This document shows, in pieces, positions 1 to 6,840 of a stretch of 30,109 bases of DNA. Position 1 is the stretch's first letter, and each line of letters opens with the position of its first letter. Below the pieces are notes generated by a model. The model did not search any database. It saw nothing but the letters and a program-made list of their open reading frames with translations, and had not been told where the DNA came from. Source of the stretch: CAYMDJ01 sp964537525. GTDB taxonomy: Archaea > Aenigmatarchaeota > Aenigmatarchaeia > QMZP01. Location of the stretch: positions 1 to 30,109 of the forward strand of contig CAZIAB010000006.1 of assembly GCA_964537525.1 (NCBI GenBank). Reading direction: 5' to 3'. The position numbers were made by a program, and so were the translations under genes.

Positions 1-2
1 TG

Positions 3-80
3 CGCCAGACCAATAACGATGAGGACGTCCACCCGCTGGAAATCTCTCCAAAGGGTCTAGTAGTTCACAACATAAAGTGA
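3..80 (+). CDS. C-terminal end of a gene cut by the window edge, possibly KaiC/RecA-like ATPase
   Basis: An open frame enters from the left edge and ends in TGA at 78-80, giving 25 residues that include EDVHPLEISPKGLVVH. The pattern of a short acidic stretch followed by P-x-G-hydrophobic-V-H resembles the C-terminus of archaeal KaiC/RAD55-like ATPases, which are often next to V4R genes, as here. The stop lies 10 bp before the next ATG, so it is probably the upstream member of the same operon. The family call rests on a very short tail plus context and is weak; that this is a real coding end is more secure. Confidence 0.5.
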   Translation, partial: RQTNNDEDVHPLEISPKGLVVHNIK

Positions 81-90
81 GGTCAACCCA

Positions 91-1164
91 ATGGAAGGGA
101 AAGAAGTCTGCTCGAATTGCATACTGCCAGCGGATTTTCCAGGAGCGGATTTTGAAGGTGGTAAATGCAAGCTATGCAGAGATTATGTGAAAGGCCAGGG
201 GCCATACGGACAGGAGGACATGAAAGAAAGGTGTGAATCCTATTTTGAGGAGGCCAGGGCAACCGGAGCAGACCCTAACGTTATTATTGGAATCAGTGGC
301 GGGAAGGACAGCGCCTGGCTTGCAAACCATTTAATTGAAAAGTATGGGATGAGCCCGGCTTTGGCTTCCATTGATACGGGATTCCTGAGTCCCCTTGCGC
401 ACAGTAACATACCGTTTACTGTAGATGCCCTGGAAAAAAGGCATGGGCGTAAGATAGAGCACATCTTCATCAGGGACCCGGGGCTTCAGGAAACCTACAG
501 GAAAGTCTATTGTTATCTCTTTAAGAATCCGGGAGAGGAGGGATACGTCCATACGATATGTTATATATGCGCCCCGCTGATGGAGGACATTACCATGGAC
601 ATAGCAACCAGGAGAGGCATACCGCTCGTGGCCATGGGATACTCCCCGCACCAGCCTGATGTTGAAAAGCTGCTCTTTGAGATGCCAGAGGAGGAGATAA
701 ATAGTTCGCACGTCCCTCCATGGATGACAAAAAAGAATGAGTTCGGGCCCGAGGACATGGAATGGTTCTGGGACCCAAAGAAATACGAGAAGGGGACGAA
801 ATTTCCCAGGGTGTTTGCCCCTCTGCACGCCCTTCCCTATGACCAGGAAAAGGTTAAAAGGGGGTGTGTGGAAAAGGGGCTCATCCCAACGATGGAAGAT
901 ACTGACCCGAGAGATACGAACTGTCTGCTCAACAGGCTAATGATATATTTTGACGTGATGGGGAAGAGGGGGATTGGCTTTAACCCGTATATCGAGCAAT
1001 TCGCTTGGGAGGTCAGGGAAGGGACAGCGAGCAAGAAGTATTGGCTGGACGTTTTCAGCGAAATGGATTTTGCATTAAAAATGGGGAAATTCAAAGATAA
1101 AGAGATGGTGAAAGTTTCAAAGAAGATTGGAATAGATATCAAGAAGCTTAAGGAGGGAGTTTGA
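91..1164 (+). CDS. PP-loop superfamily ATPase with N-terminal zinc-finger-like Cys pairs
   Basis: The 357-residue protein has the PP-loop signature SGGKDS at residues 69-74, which binds the ATP phosphates in enzymes that adenylate a substrate before thiolation or amidation. Before it are two CxxC pairs (C7/C10 and C26/C29), probably a zinc site, arranged as in the WbpG/PseA sugar amidotransferase family. A further CYIC pair near residue 156 and later cysteines could hold an iron-sulfur cluster, as in TtuA/TtcA tRNA thiolases; this is an inference. The ATG at 91 follows a GAGGT site overlapping the previous stop. One base separates its stop from the V4R gene, so they are cotranscribed. Substrate unknown: sugar amidation, tRNA thiolation or a sulfur-transfer role tied to the V4R partner are all possible. 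Confidence 0.8.
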   Translation: MEGKEVCSNCILPADFPGADFEGGKCKLCRDYVKGQGPYGQEDMKERCESYFEEARATGADPNVIIGISGGKDSAWLANHLIEKYGMSPALASIDTGFLSPLAHSNIPFTVDALEKRHGRKIEHIFIRDPGLQETYRKVYCYLFKNPGEEGYVHTICYICAPLMEDITMDIATRRGIPLVAMGYSPHQPDVEKLLFEMPEEEINSSHVPPWMTKKNEFGPEDMEWFWDPKKYEKGTKFPRVFAPLHALPYDQEKVKRGCVEKGLIPTMEDTDPRDTNCLLNRLMIYFDVMGKRGIGFNPYIEQFAWEVREGTASKKYWLDVFSEMDFALKMGKFKDKEMVKVSKKIGIDIKKLKEGV

Positions 1165-1165
1165 T

Positions 1166-1810
1166 ATGGCATTTAATCCGCCGCCGGCGATTCTGCAGAG
1201 GGTTCTCAGGTTCAAGGCCCTCAAGCACGAGCAGGGAGGAAAGCTCTCCCTGTGGGGAACACCGGGCGTCCTCAACACCAACATCACCGAATCCTACCTG
1301 CAGAGGCTCATCGGGAAGGTCTACGGGGAGAAGGAATGCATGAGCGTCTTCTATACTCTTGGAGTGTTCCAGGGAAGGGATGCTTTCAGGATGATAAGCA
1401 AGAATTTCGGGTATGCAGAGACCTTCCATGACAAGAAGAAGCTTCTGGAGTTCCAGACAGGCCAGAGTGTCGTTGTCGGGAGGGGGGATTTCTCGTGGGA
1501 GAGGATGGATTTCGAGAAGAACATATTCGTGGCTAAGGGCGCTTCACCCCACGCAGAGGAATACAGGAAGCTCTTCGGCGTGCAGAAGGTCCCTGTTGAC
1601 CATTTCCTCAGGGGCGTCACCGCAGCCTTCATAGAGGAGACCATAAAGAAGAAGGTCTTCTGCGTGGAGAAGAGGTGCGTTGCAAACGGCAATGAATACT
1701 GCGAGCTCGTTACCAAGCCCGTTGACAGCTGGGATAAGAATGATAGGGACTTCACGGAACAGTCCATCAAGGAGATGCCCGGCCTGAAAGAGCTGGGTGC
1801 AAGGAAATAG
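1166..1810 (+). CDS. V4R (4-vinyl reductase) domain protein
   Basis: This 214-residue protein matches the V4R ligand-binding fold: an N-terminal helical part, a central segment with VVVGRGDFSWERMDFE, and a C-terminal cysteine cluster (CVEKRCVANGNEYC, about residues 167-180) typical of V4R domains. The family includes BchJ and sensory domains and binds small hydrophobic or metal ligands; in archaea V4R proteins are often encoded next to KaiC-like ATPases. The ATG lies one base after the PP-loop stop and has an AGGAGG site at about 9 bases. The gene is the last of this operon; the facing gene ends at 1815, only 4 bases away. Function is inferred only at domain level. Confidence 0.8.
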   Translation: MAFNPPPAILQRVLRFKALKHEQGGKLSLWGTPGVLNTNITESYLQRLIGKVYGEKECMSVFYTLGVFQGRDAFRMISKNFGYAETFHDKKKLLEFQTGQSVVVGRGDFSWERMDFEKNIFVAKGASPHAEEYRKLFGVQKVPVDHFLRGVTAAFIEETIKKKVFCVEKRCVANGNEYCELVTKPVDSWDKNDRDFTEQSIKEMPGLKELGARK

Positions 1811-1814
1811 TTCT

Positions 1815-2390
1815 CTAATCGATTATTATGGACTCGTTAGGCCTCCCGAACCTGCTCCTAAAGGGCTCCATGAACCCGTCCAGGGGTATGTGTATGGGAT
1901 AGCCGTCCCTGCTGAGCCCGTTGTAATAGAACCTATTCCCGATCTGCCTGACCCCCAGTCTTTCATAAAATAGGATGTGGTCGGGATTGACAGCCGCGAG
2001 GAAATCCGTTATCCCGTTTCTCCTAGAATACTTGTATATCGTTTCTATGAGCAGGAACCCGGGCCTTCTGAGCATCCTTTCAGGCGGCTCTGTGGCGAAC
2101 CCGGAAACCTCGACGTATTTCCCTCCGCCTTCCAGGATTTCTGCCTTAAGGCCAGAGACGTCGATGTACCTTTCCATCGGAAGGCCTTCATCAGAATCCG
2201 TCACCAGCCTTATCGTCCCCACCACAATGCCGTGTTCGTCAAGAGCATAAAAATGGACCGAGTGGGGGGTGTACTGGTCCGGGAAGGCTCCGGCATCGAA
2301 ATGGCGGGTATAAGACCTGCTGCTAACGTCGAAAATCCTTTCAAGCTCCTCGTCTGTCCTTGCAATCCTGGATATTAGAGCAATATTCAT
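1815..2390 (-). CDS. FeeM-like N-acyl amino acid synthase / GNAT-fold acyltransferase
   Basis: The 191-residue protein resembles the FeeM and autoinducer-synthase branch of the GNAT fold. An N-terminal segment SRSYTRHFDAGAFPDQ is followed by a strand-rich VVGTIRLV segment, then GLPMERY, then YVEVSGFAT, then a C-terminal FYERLGVRQIG motif. This branch transfers acyl groups from acyl-carrier protein or acyl-CoA to amino acids; PEP-CTERM/exosortase-associated members are also known. Archaea generally lack ACP-dependent fatty acid synthesis, so the donor here is unclear. It starts 9 bp after the stop of the radical SAM gene and is probably the second gene of that operon. Catalysis and product are inference. 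Confidence 0.7.
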   Translation of the reverse strand: MNIALISRIARTDEELERIFDVSSRSYTRHFDAGAFPDQYTPHSVHFYALDEHGIVVGTIRLVTDSDEGLPMERYIDVSGLKAEILEGGGKYVEVSGFATEPPERMLRRPGFLLIETIYKYSRRNGITDFLAAVNPDHILFYERLGVRQIGNRFYYNGLSRDGYPIHIPLDGFMEPFRSRFGRPNESIIID

Positions 2391-2399
2391 CCCCCTCGT

Positions 2400-3953
2400 T
2401 CATGCATGTCTGGGCAAGTTTTTAGTGCTCTTCACCAGATCCCTCATGTCCAGATAATCCAGGCTTCCTGTAGCTTCTCTCATCCTTCTGCTGACTCCAA
2501 GGACCTGCTCCCTCCTTTCATCCTGGTCCCTGCTCAATCCTCCATGAAGGATGTCGGCTATGGTTATGTTTTCATCAGGGAGGGGGAATATCCCCATGTC
2601 CGCGAGGGGAAGTATGAACCTCTTGGTGTATTCCAGCATATCGTTCGTGTATTCCCCATTGACCATGACACGGTACGGGATGTGGATATCGAGGTTTGCC
2701 AGGTCCAGCTCGGCCTGCATCATGGCCGCCGTATAATCAGGGTCCAGGATTATGCCTACGTCGTCTCCCCTCATAATCATGGCATAAAGGGCAGTGTCTC
2801 TCAGGGCACCGATGGGGAGTGCTGTACAGAAATCAGGGCCTACCTCAAGGATGTATTCCACGTTCTTCTGGATGGTTTCGTCTGTTTCCCATGGAGAGGG
2901 GACAATCATGGAGACCGTTGTTCCGATACCCAACTCCTTGCACCTTGCTATGAGTTCTTCGAAGTCTCTCTTATATTTCTCTATGTCGTCGGTCTTCCTG
3001 TAAAGCCTCAGGATGTCGTCCCTGACCGTCTCGAAGCCTATGAACATCGCGGTGACCCTGTCTTCCATGAGGTCAAAGTCATATTCAGTTGATGACCTCC
3101 CGAAGAAGCTGGTCCTGTGACCCTTCGGAAGGTTACTCAGGAACTCGTTGACTCTCTCTGGCTTCGGGGAGGAGTCAGTGAGCCTTGAGTGTCTGGTACC
3201 CAAGACGTTAGTGACGTATTCCACATCCCTGAGGAGATTGCCAGTTTCTCTCTCCCTGTAAGGGCCCATGTGGGGAGGCTGTGCGCAGAATGTGCATCTT
3301 GCGTAGGGGCATCCCCTGCTCCCGTCGAGCATCGGGAGGAGTATCTTGTCATCAATGTCCAGATAGACCTCCTTGCCGTAGTCCGGAAAGGGGAGGGTAT
3401 CAAGGTCAACGTATTCCCGCCTTTTTACATCAGGCTGCCCTCTGAACATGATGTTTGGTATTTCCTCCAGGATTCCATCATTGCTGTAGGCCCATTCCAC
3501 GAGGTCTGTGGCGTTGACCTCACCGTGGCCAGTTGAGACTATGTCAACGGAATCTGGGTATAACTCGAGAATCTCCTTCCCGTACCAGTTGGCATGGGGG
3601 CCGTGGGCAACGACCACCAGGCCAGGGACCCTCTTCTTCAGCTCCCTGTGGATTTCCATGTTGTCCACAAAACCATTCGAGTAGAGCTTGGTGGCGGCAA
3701 ACCTCACGCCGTTCTCCCTGTAGAGGTCAGCGAGCGTTTCAATTACATGGTTCTTGAAGGCTTCCTTTCCCCTTTCGCTGATTATCCTCATGGATTCCGG
3801 GGTGTTGTAGTCGAGTATCAGCGGGCGGATACCCTCATCCTTCATGTAGGATGCAATGAGGGCAGAGCCATTATCTGCTATTATGGTTGCAGGGATAAAC
3901 CCGTTGGAGGGGATGGAATATACCACCATAGGGAAGGTTATATCGCCTGTCAT
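2400..3953 (-). CDS. B12-binding-domain radical SAM protein with CX4CX2C cluster motif
   Basis: The 517-residue protein has a B12-binding-like N-terminal half (HGPHANWYG, then STGHGEVNATDLVEW) and a radical SAM barrel beginning with DGSRGC. The cluster cysteines are C215, C220 and C223, spaced CX4CX2C instead of the usual CX3CX2C (codons at 3285-3311). Later segments TAMFIGFETVRDDILRLYRKT and TTVSMIVPSPWETDE are typical of the Elp3/MiaB-like barrel. The ATG at 3953 is chosen; in-frame TTG codons lie just upstream. It leads a two-gene operon with the FeeM-like gene and is divergent from the ferritin-like pair. Family members methylate, cyclise or modify lipids, hopanoids or natural products; substrate here unknown. 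Confidence 0.85.
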   Translation of the reverse strand: MTGDITFPMVVYSIPSNGFIPATIIADNGSALIASYMKDEGIRPLILDYNTPESMRIISERGKEAFKNHVIETLADLYRENGVRFAATKLYSNGFVDNMEIHRELKKRVPGLVVVAHGPHANWYGKEILELYPDSVDIVSTGHGEVNATDLVEWAYSNDGILEEIPNIMFRGQPDVKRREYVDLDTLPFPDYGKEVYLDIDDKILLPMLDGSRGCPYARCTFCAQPPHMGPYRERETGNLLRDVEYVTNVLGTRHSRLTDSSPKPERVNEFLSNLPKGHRTSFFGRSSTEYDFDLMEDRVTAMFIGFETVRDDILRLYRKTDDIEKYKRDFEELIARCKELGIGTTVSMIVPSPWETDETIQKNVEYILEVGPDFCTALPIGALRDTALYAMIMRGDDVGIILDPDYTAAMMQAELDLANLDIHIPYRVMVNGEYTNDMLEYTKRFILPLADMGIFPLPDENITIADILHGGLSRDQDERREQVLGVSRRMREATGSLDYLDMRDLVKSTKNLPRHA

Positions 3954-4116
3954 CAACAACCACGCTGGATTCTAGCATTACATTAGAATTACTCATGTAG
4001 TGTATAGGTAATGCGTATATTTCGATTGGTTATTTAAAAATCAATACCCAGGGGGAGAGGGTTGCCGTAGGGAAATAGCATTTATATATTCAATATAACT
4101 ATCAAAGGGGTTGGGA
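3954..4116. promoter_or_regulatory. Divergent intergenic promoter region
   Basis: This 163-bp AT-rich spacer separates the radical SAM operon (-) from the ferritin-like pair (+). A TATA-like box TTTATATATT at 4080-4089 sits about 28 bases before the ATG at 4117, fitting a leaderless or near-leaderless transcript. A second AT-rich stretch (TTATTTAAAAATC near 4029-4041) and TATACAC-like sequence on the minus strand near 4010 could serve the divergent gene. No operator is clear. Confidence 0.45.
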
Positions 4117-4359
4117 ATGGCAGTAAAGAAGGAAGTCCTCAGGGACCTTATTCTGGATGCCTCGCAGATGGAGGAGGATATCGTCCCCACGCTTACCAGG
4201 TTCCTGCACTACAGGTATGACTGGCGGTTCACTGATAAGCTGAAGGTCAGGGAGATAAGGAAGCTCCTGAGCGAGATTGAGAGGGACAGCATGAACCATA
4301 ACATGATGCTTAACAAGCTCCTGAAGAACATGGAGAGGTGGGGGAAGGATGCCTACTAA
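4117..4359 (+). CDS. Small helical protein, possible first half of a ferritin-like bundle
   Basis: The 80-residue protein is almost entirely predicted helix: one helix with DASQMEEDIVPTLTRFL and a second with EIERDSMNHNMMLNKLLKNM. The second resembles helix 2 of ferritin-like proteins, with His followed by Met-Leu as in HxxML, but the usual ExxH glutamate is replaced (DSMNH). It overlaps the next gene by 11 bp, and that gene encodes two more helices with an intact ExxH. ATG 4117 is preferred over the TTG at 4111 because the TATA-like box is correctly placed. A diiron or heme role is unproven; the protein may only be structural. Confidence 0.6.
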   Translation: MAVKKEVLRDLILDASQMEEDIVPTLTRFLHYRYDWRFTDKLKVREIRKLLSEIERDSMNHNMMLNKLLKNMERWGKDAY

Positions 4360-4552
4360 GCGGGTTGACAGGAAGCTGAGCAGCGAGCTGAAGGTTCTCG
4401 AGGAGAAGGAGAGGGAAATGAGATTGTTCTATGACCGGCTCCTGAAGAGGGTGGAGGACCCCAGGGTGAGGAAGGTCGTAGAAACCATAAGGAAGCAGGA
4501 AGCCAAGCACGAGGGTTACGTGAAGCTTATAAGGGAGCTTGTCTCGCTCTAG
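4349..4552 (+). CDS. Small helical protein with ExxH, possible second half of a ferritin-like bundle
   Basis: The 67-residue protein contains two helices: LEEKEREMRLFYDRLLKRV, with a ferritin-like E...FY pattern, and RKQEAKHEGYVKLIREL, with EAKH as in helix 4 of rubrerythrins. It overlaps the preceding gene by 11 bp in another frame, so both are translated together. Its TAG stop shares the palindrome CTAG (4549-4552) with the stop of the convergent protease gene. With its partner it would make one four-helix bundle; each protein could also homodimerise. That is inference from helix count and motif positions. Confidence 0.6.
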   Translation: MPTKRVDRKLSSELKVLEEKEREMRLFYDRLLKRVEDPRVRKVVETIRKQEAKHEGYVKLIRELVSL

Positions 4553-5907
4553 CCCGCGAACAGAGAGTAGAACCAGAGACCGAGATTCGCGAACGCCATC
4601 TTTATCGCGTTGAAGCCGACGCCCTCCATGGTTATGTCGCCATTGAGGATTGCATCCTCAAATGAAACATCTCCGCTGAATATCGCAACCACTGTTTCCT
4701 TTGACGTGAGCATGTCCATCGTCGGGTCCTCGAGGGGGCTCATCTCCGCGGAGATTATCACCCCGTCCTCCATTACCACCCCTGCCATGGGGGTTCCGTC
4801 AACTATGATGTTAATCCTCTCGTTAGCGAACATCCCGGCTATCCACTCAGGTAACCCTCCAAGCGGAGAGATGCCCTCGACTGTGGAGAGGTCTATGTTA
4901 AGGAGTTCCTCGGGAAGCCCTGTGCCCTGTCCATCCTGGTGAGCCATGTGGAATTTCCCTCCTTCCTGCCTTGCCTGCTCAGGGTCATAGGCAGGCTGCT
5001 CCACCACTATTATGGGATTCATGCAGTCCCAGCACCCTGTCCTGTAGTTCAGGTAGCACGATGAACCCATGGGACAGGCAGCCATGCATTCTGACTGGCT
5101 GAGGTATTCGCCGTTCGTGGGGACGCACTGCGGCGCATAGCAACCGCAGCAGACAGGGCAGCACGCCTCACCGGACGGGCATCCATCCGGCTCTGCGAAT
5201 GGGTCGCATCCCTCTCCCTTACCGGGCTCTATCTCGCCGTTCCCGCAGCAGCACTCATCAGGGCAGGCATTCTCCCCGCAGACGTTCTTCACTGCACTGT
5301 CTATGTTTCCCTGGGTAGGCCCTGCCTCGTCCCCGCTGGTGTGGCTCATCAGGCCGTCCCCTTCCTTGTCAGCGAGGCCCATCATGTGGCCTGCCTCGTG
5401 CGCGGCGTCGTGGTATGTCCCTCCCCCGGGAGCAGGGCTGTTCATCTGGTCAGACCACCAGCCATCGATGCTGGCTCCGCCCTGGGAAGGGCTCTGGGTA
5501 TTGTATCCCATGTAACCGACGACGTATTCCTTGTCCCCCGAGCTGTTGTAGAAGAAAGGGAGGCTCTCTGTCCTTCCGTCCCATGGGGTGACCATGACGC
5601 AGTGGTATCCTGCCGGCGGCGGGTTGCAGTTCACTTGGGAGGCGTTGGTTATCTTCATGGTCTCCACCCTGAACCTGACCTCGCACTGGCAGTCGCCGGT
5701 CGTCCGGACGCCGTAAGGACCGTTCCAGACGTCCTCAATGTCCCTTGTCCAGTCGCTTATCTGCTGGTCAGTCGCCCCGGCAAAGGCAATCTTTATCGTG
5801 ATGGTTATCTTGCAGTCCTCTGTCCTGCAGGTCGTCTCCCCGAGTACGGGACTGGATAGAACCAGAACTGAAAAAATCAGTGAAGCGATAAGGATTCCGG
5901 GTTTCAT
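4549..5907 (-). CDS. Secreted metzincin-type zinc metalloprotease with Cys-rich and SCP2-like domains
   Basis: The 452-residue protein starts with a signal peptide (hydrophobic residues 5-23). The metzincin motif HEXXHXXGXXD is complete: H170, E171, H174, D180, with a Met-turn candidate M187 in GLMSHTSGD. A Cys-rich segment follows (about residues 209-300, including CGNGEIEPGKGEGCDP, like Cys-rich repeats of secreted proteins). The C-terminal 100 residues (IIVDGTPMAGVVMEDG, then NGDITMEGVGFNAIK) resemble the SCP2 sterol-carrier fold. It should act outside the cell on proteins, perhaps with a lipid-binding tail. It starts two bases after the stop of the 5910-6242 gene and is third in the operon from 6780. 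The metalloprotease call is strong; the SCP2 call is moderate. Confidence 0.85.
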   Translation of the reverse strand: MKPGILIASLIFSVLVLSSPVLGETTCRTEDCKITITIKIAFAGATDQQISDWTRDIEDVWNGPYGVRTTGDCQCEVRFRVETMKITNASQVNCNPPPAGYHCVMVTPWDGRTESLPFFYNSSGDKEYVVGYMGYNTQSPSQGGASIDGWWSDQMNSPAPGGGTYHDAAHEAGHMMGLADKEGDGLMSHTSGDEAGPTQGNIDSAVKNVCGENACPDECCCGNGEIEPGKGEGCDPFAEPDGCPSGEACCPVCCGCYAPQCVPTNGEYLSQSECMAACPMGSSCYLNYRTGCWDCMNPIIVVEQPAYDPEQARQEGGKFHMAHQDGQGTGLPEELLNIDLSTVEGISPLGGLPEWIAGMFANERINIIVDGTPMAGVVMEDGVIISAEMSPLEDPTMDMLTSKETVVAIFSGDVSFEDAILNGDITMEGVGFNAIKMAFANLGLWFYSLFAG

Positions 5908-5909
5908 GT

Positions 5910-6242
5910 TTAGAATTGGGTCAAAGGTTTAATAACTTGAAACGCCCTAGGTGTCATAACACCATTCGTCACCGTTTCCGTGCATGTCATCTGGTACTTG
6001 TCACCAACCCTTCTGAGCGAGTATTTTATGTCCTTAAGAAGGAACGAACCTCCGGGAATATATTCTTCGGACAACTCATCTGGCGTAATCTCGAGGCCCA
6101 GACCGCCAATGATGGCTGCGGCTCCATCGTGGCTCAATAAATCCCCGGGAAGGCAAAGGAACCGGTCAAATAGCTTAACGCCAAATGCGCTCAGGACCTT
6201 ACCCGGCCCCACCTTCTTTATTGCGGGGTTAACGTACGTCAT
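5910..6242 (-). CDS. Hypothetical protein between rubrerythrin and protease genes
   Basis: I do not recognise this 110-residue protein. The start MTYVNPAIKK at 6242 is preferred, since codons further upstream only overlap the ferritin-like gene out of frame; the gap to that gene's stop is 4 bp. It has a glycine-rich mid segment (AAAIIGGLGLEITPDEL) and a C-terminal strand-rich part (LKDIKYSLRRVGDKYQMTCTETVTNGVM). No signal peptide or membrane segment is seen. The tight packing puts it in one operon with rubrerythrin-like and protease genes. Confidence 0.65.
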   Translation of the reverse strand: MTYVNPAIKKVGPGKVLSAFGVKLFDRFLCLPGDLLSHDGAAAIIGGLGLEITPDELSEEYIPGGSFLLKDIKYSLRRVGDKYQMTCTETVTNGVMTPRAFQVIKPLTQF

Positions 6243-6246
6243 GTAA

Positions 6247-6780
6247 TCAGCTCTCCATCCTGAAGTCGTCGTATGTCTCCTGGATGCTCTGGAGGAGCTC
6301 GAGGTGGGTCCTCTCCCACACGGACAGCGCACCGAAGAACCTCTTACCCTCCTCGTCATCTATCCTTCCCGCGAACCTGGAATAGAAGTCCATGAACCTC
6401 CTCTCCAGCTCCATGGCCGTTACTATTATGGAAAGGTCACCGGAGTTCCTTATCTCCTTTTCAGCGTCCCTTCCCTTGAAGGCGTGGAGCTCTGAGAGCA
6501 TCTTCTCCGTATCGGCCCTGTTGTCAAGCGGCTCAACCCATTTTTCTGATTCCTCGAGCGACTTTCTTGCGTTCTCCAGCATCCTGATGTGCCTATCCTC
6601 TTCCCTGGAGAGGAACTCGAGAAAGGGCTTGATGTTCTGGTTCACCACCTTCCCCGCGTTCTCAGCATAGAAATCCCTTCCCGCCTGCTCGACCCTCATG
6701 GCGATGTCAATTGCATTGGACACGTGGAAGTTCGGGGATGAAACGTCAACGTCCAGTTCCTTTGCTAAGTCGTCCTCCAT
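6247..6780 (-). CDS. Rubrerythrin-like ferritin-family protein
   Basis: The 177-residue protein carries the four helices and metal ligands of a diiron ferritin-like protein: helix 1 VEQAGRDFYAENAG (Glu), helix 2 EDRHIRML (ExxH), helix 3 MELERRFMDFYSRFAG (Glu), helix 4 WERTHLELL (ExxH). Such proteins use a diiron site to reduce peroxide or handle iron, in the cytoplasm. It lacks the C-terminal rubredoxin domain of classical rubrerythrin. It is first in the three-gene minus-strand operon ending at 4549. A TATA-like box (6800-6812) is well placed before the ATG. Confidence 0.85.
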   Translation of the reverse strand: MEDDLAKELDVDVSSPNFHVSNAIDIAMRVEQAGRDFYAENAGKVVNQNIKPFLEFLSREEDRHIRMLENARKSLEESEKWVEPLDNRADTEKMLSELHAFKGRDAEKEIRNSGDLSIIVTAMELERRFMDFYSRFAGRIDDEEGKRFFGALSVWERTHLELLQSIQETYDDFRMES

Positions 6781-6815
6781 GGTTAGAATTTGGATTAGAT
6801 ATTTAATATGTTATT
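6781..6815 (-). promoter_or_regulatory. Promoter of the rubrerythrin-protease operon
   Basis: On the minus strand, ATATTAAATATC lies about 20-30 bases before the ATG at 6780, followed by AAATTCTAACC up to the start codon. This fits an archaeal TATA box with a very short leader. Confidence 0.45.
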
Positions 6816-6840
6816 CAGGTGGTGATACGGGAGAATCAAA

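Noticed and set aside
6243..6359. N-terminal extension of the 5910-6242 protein
   Set aside because: It only overlaps the rubrerythrin-like gene out of frame and is Arg/Ser low-complexity; ATG 6242 is 4 bp after that gene's stop.
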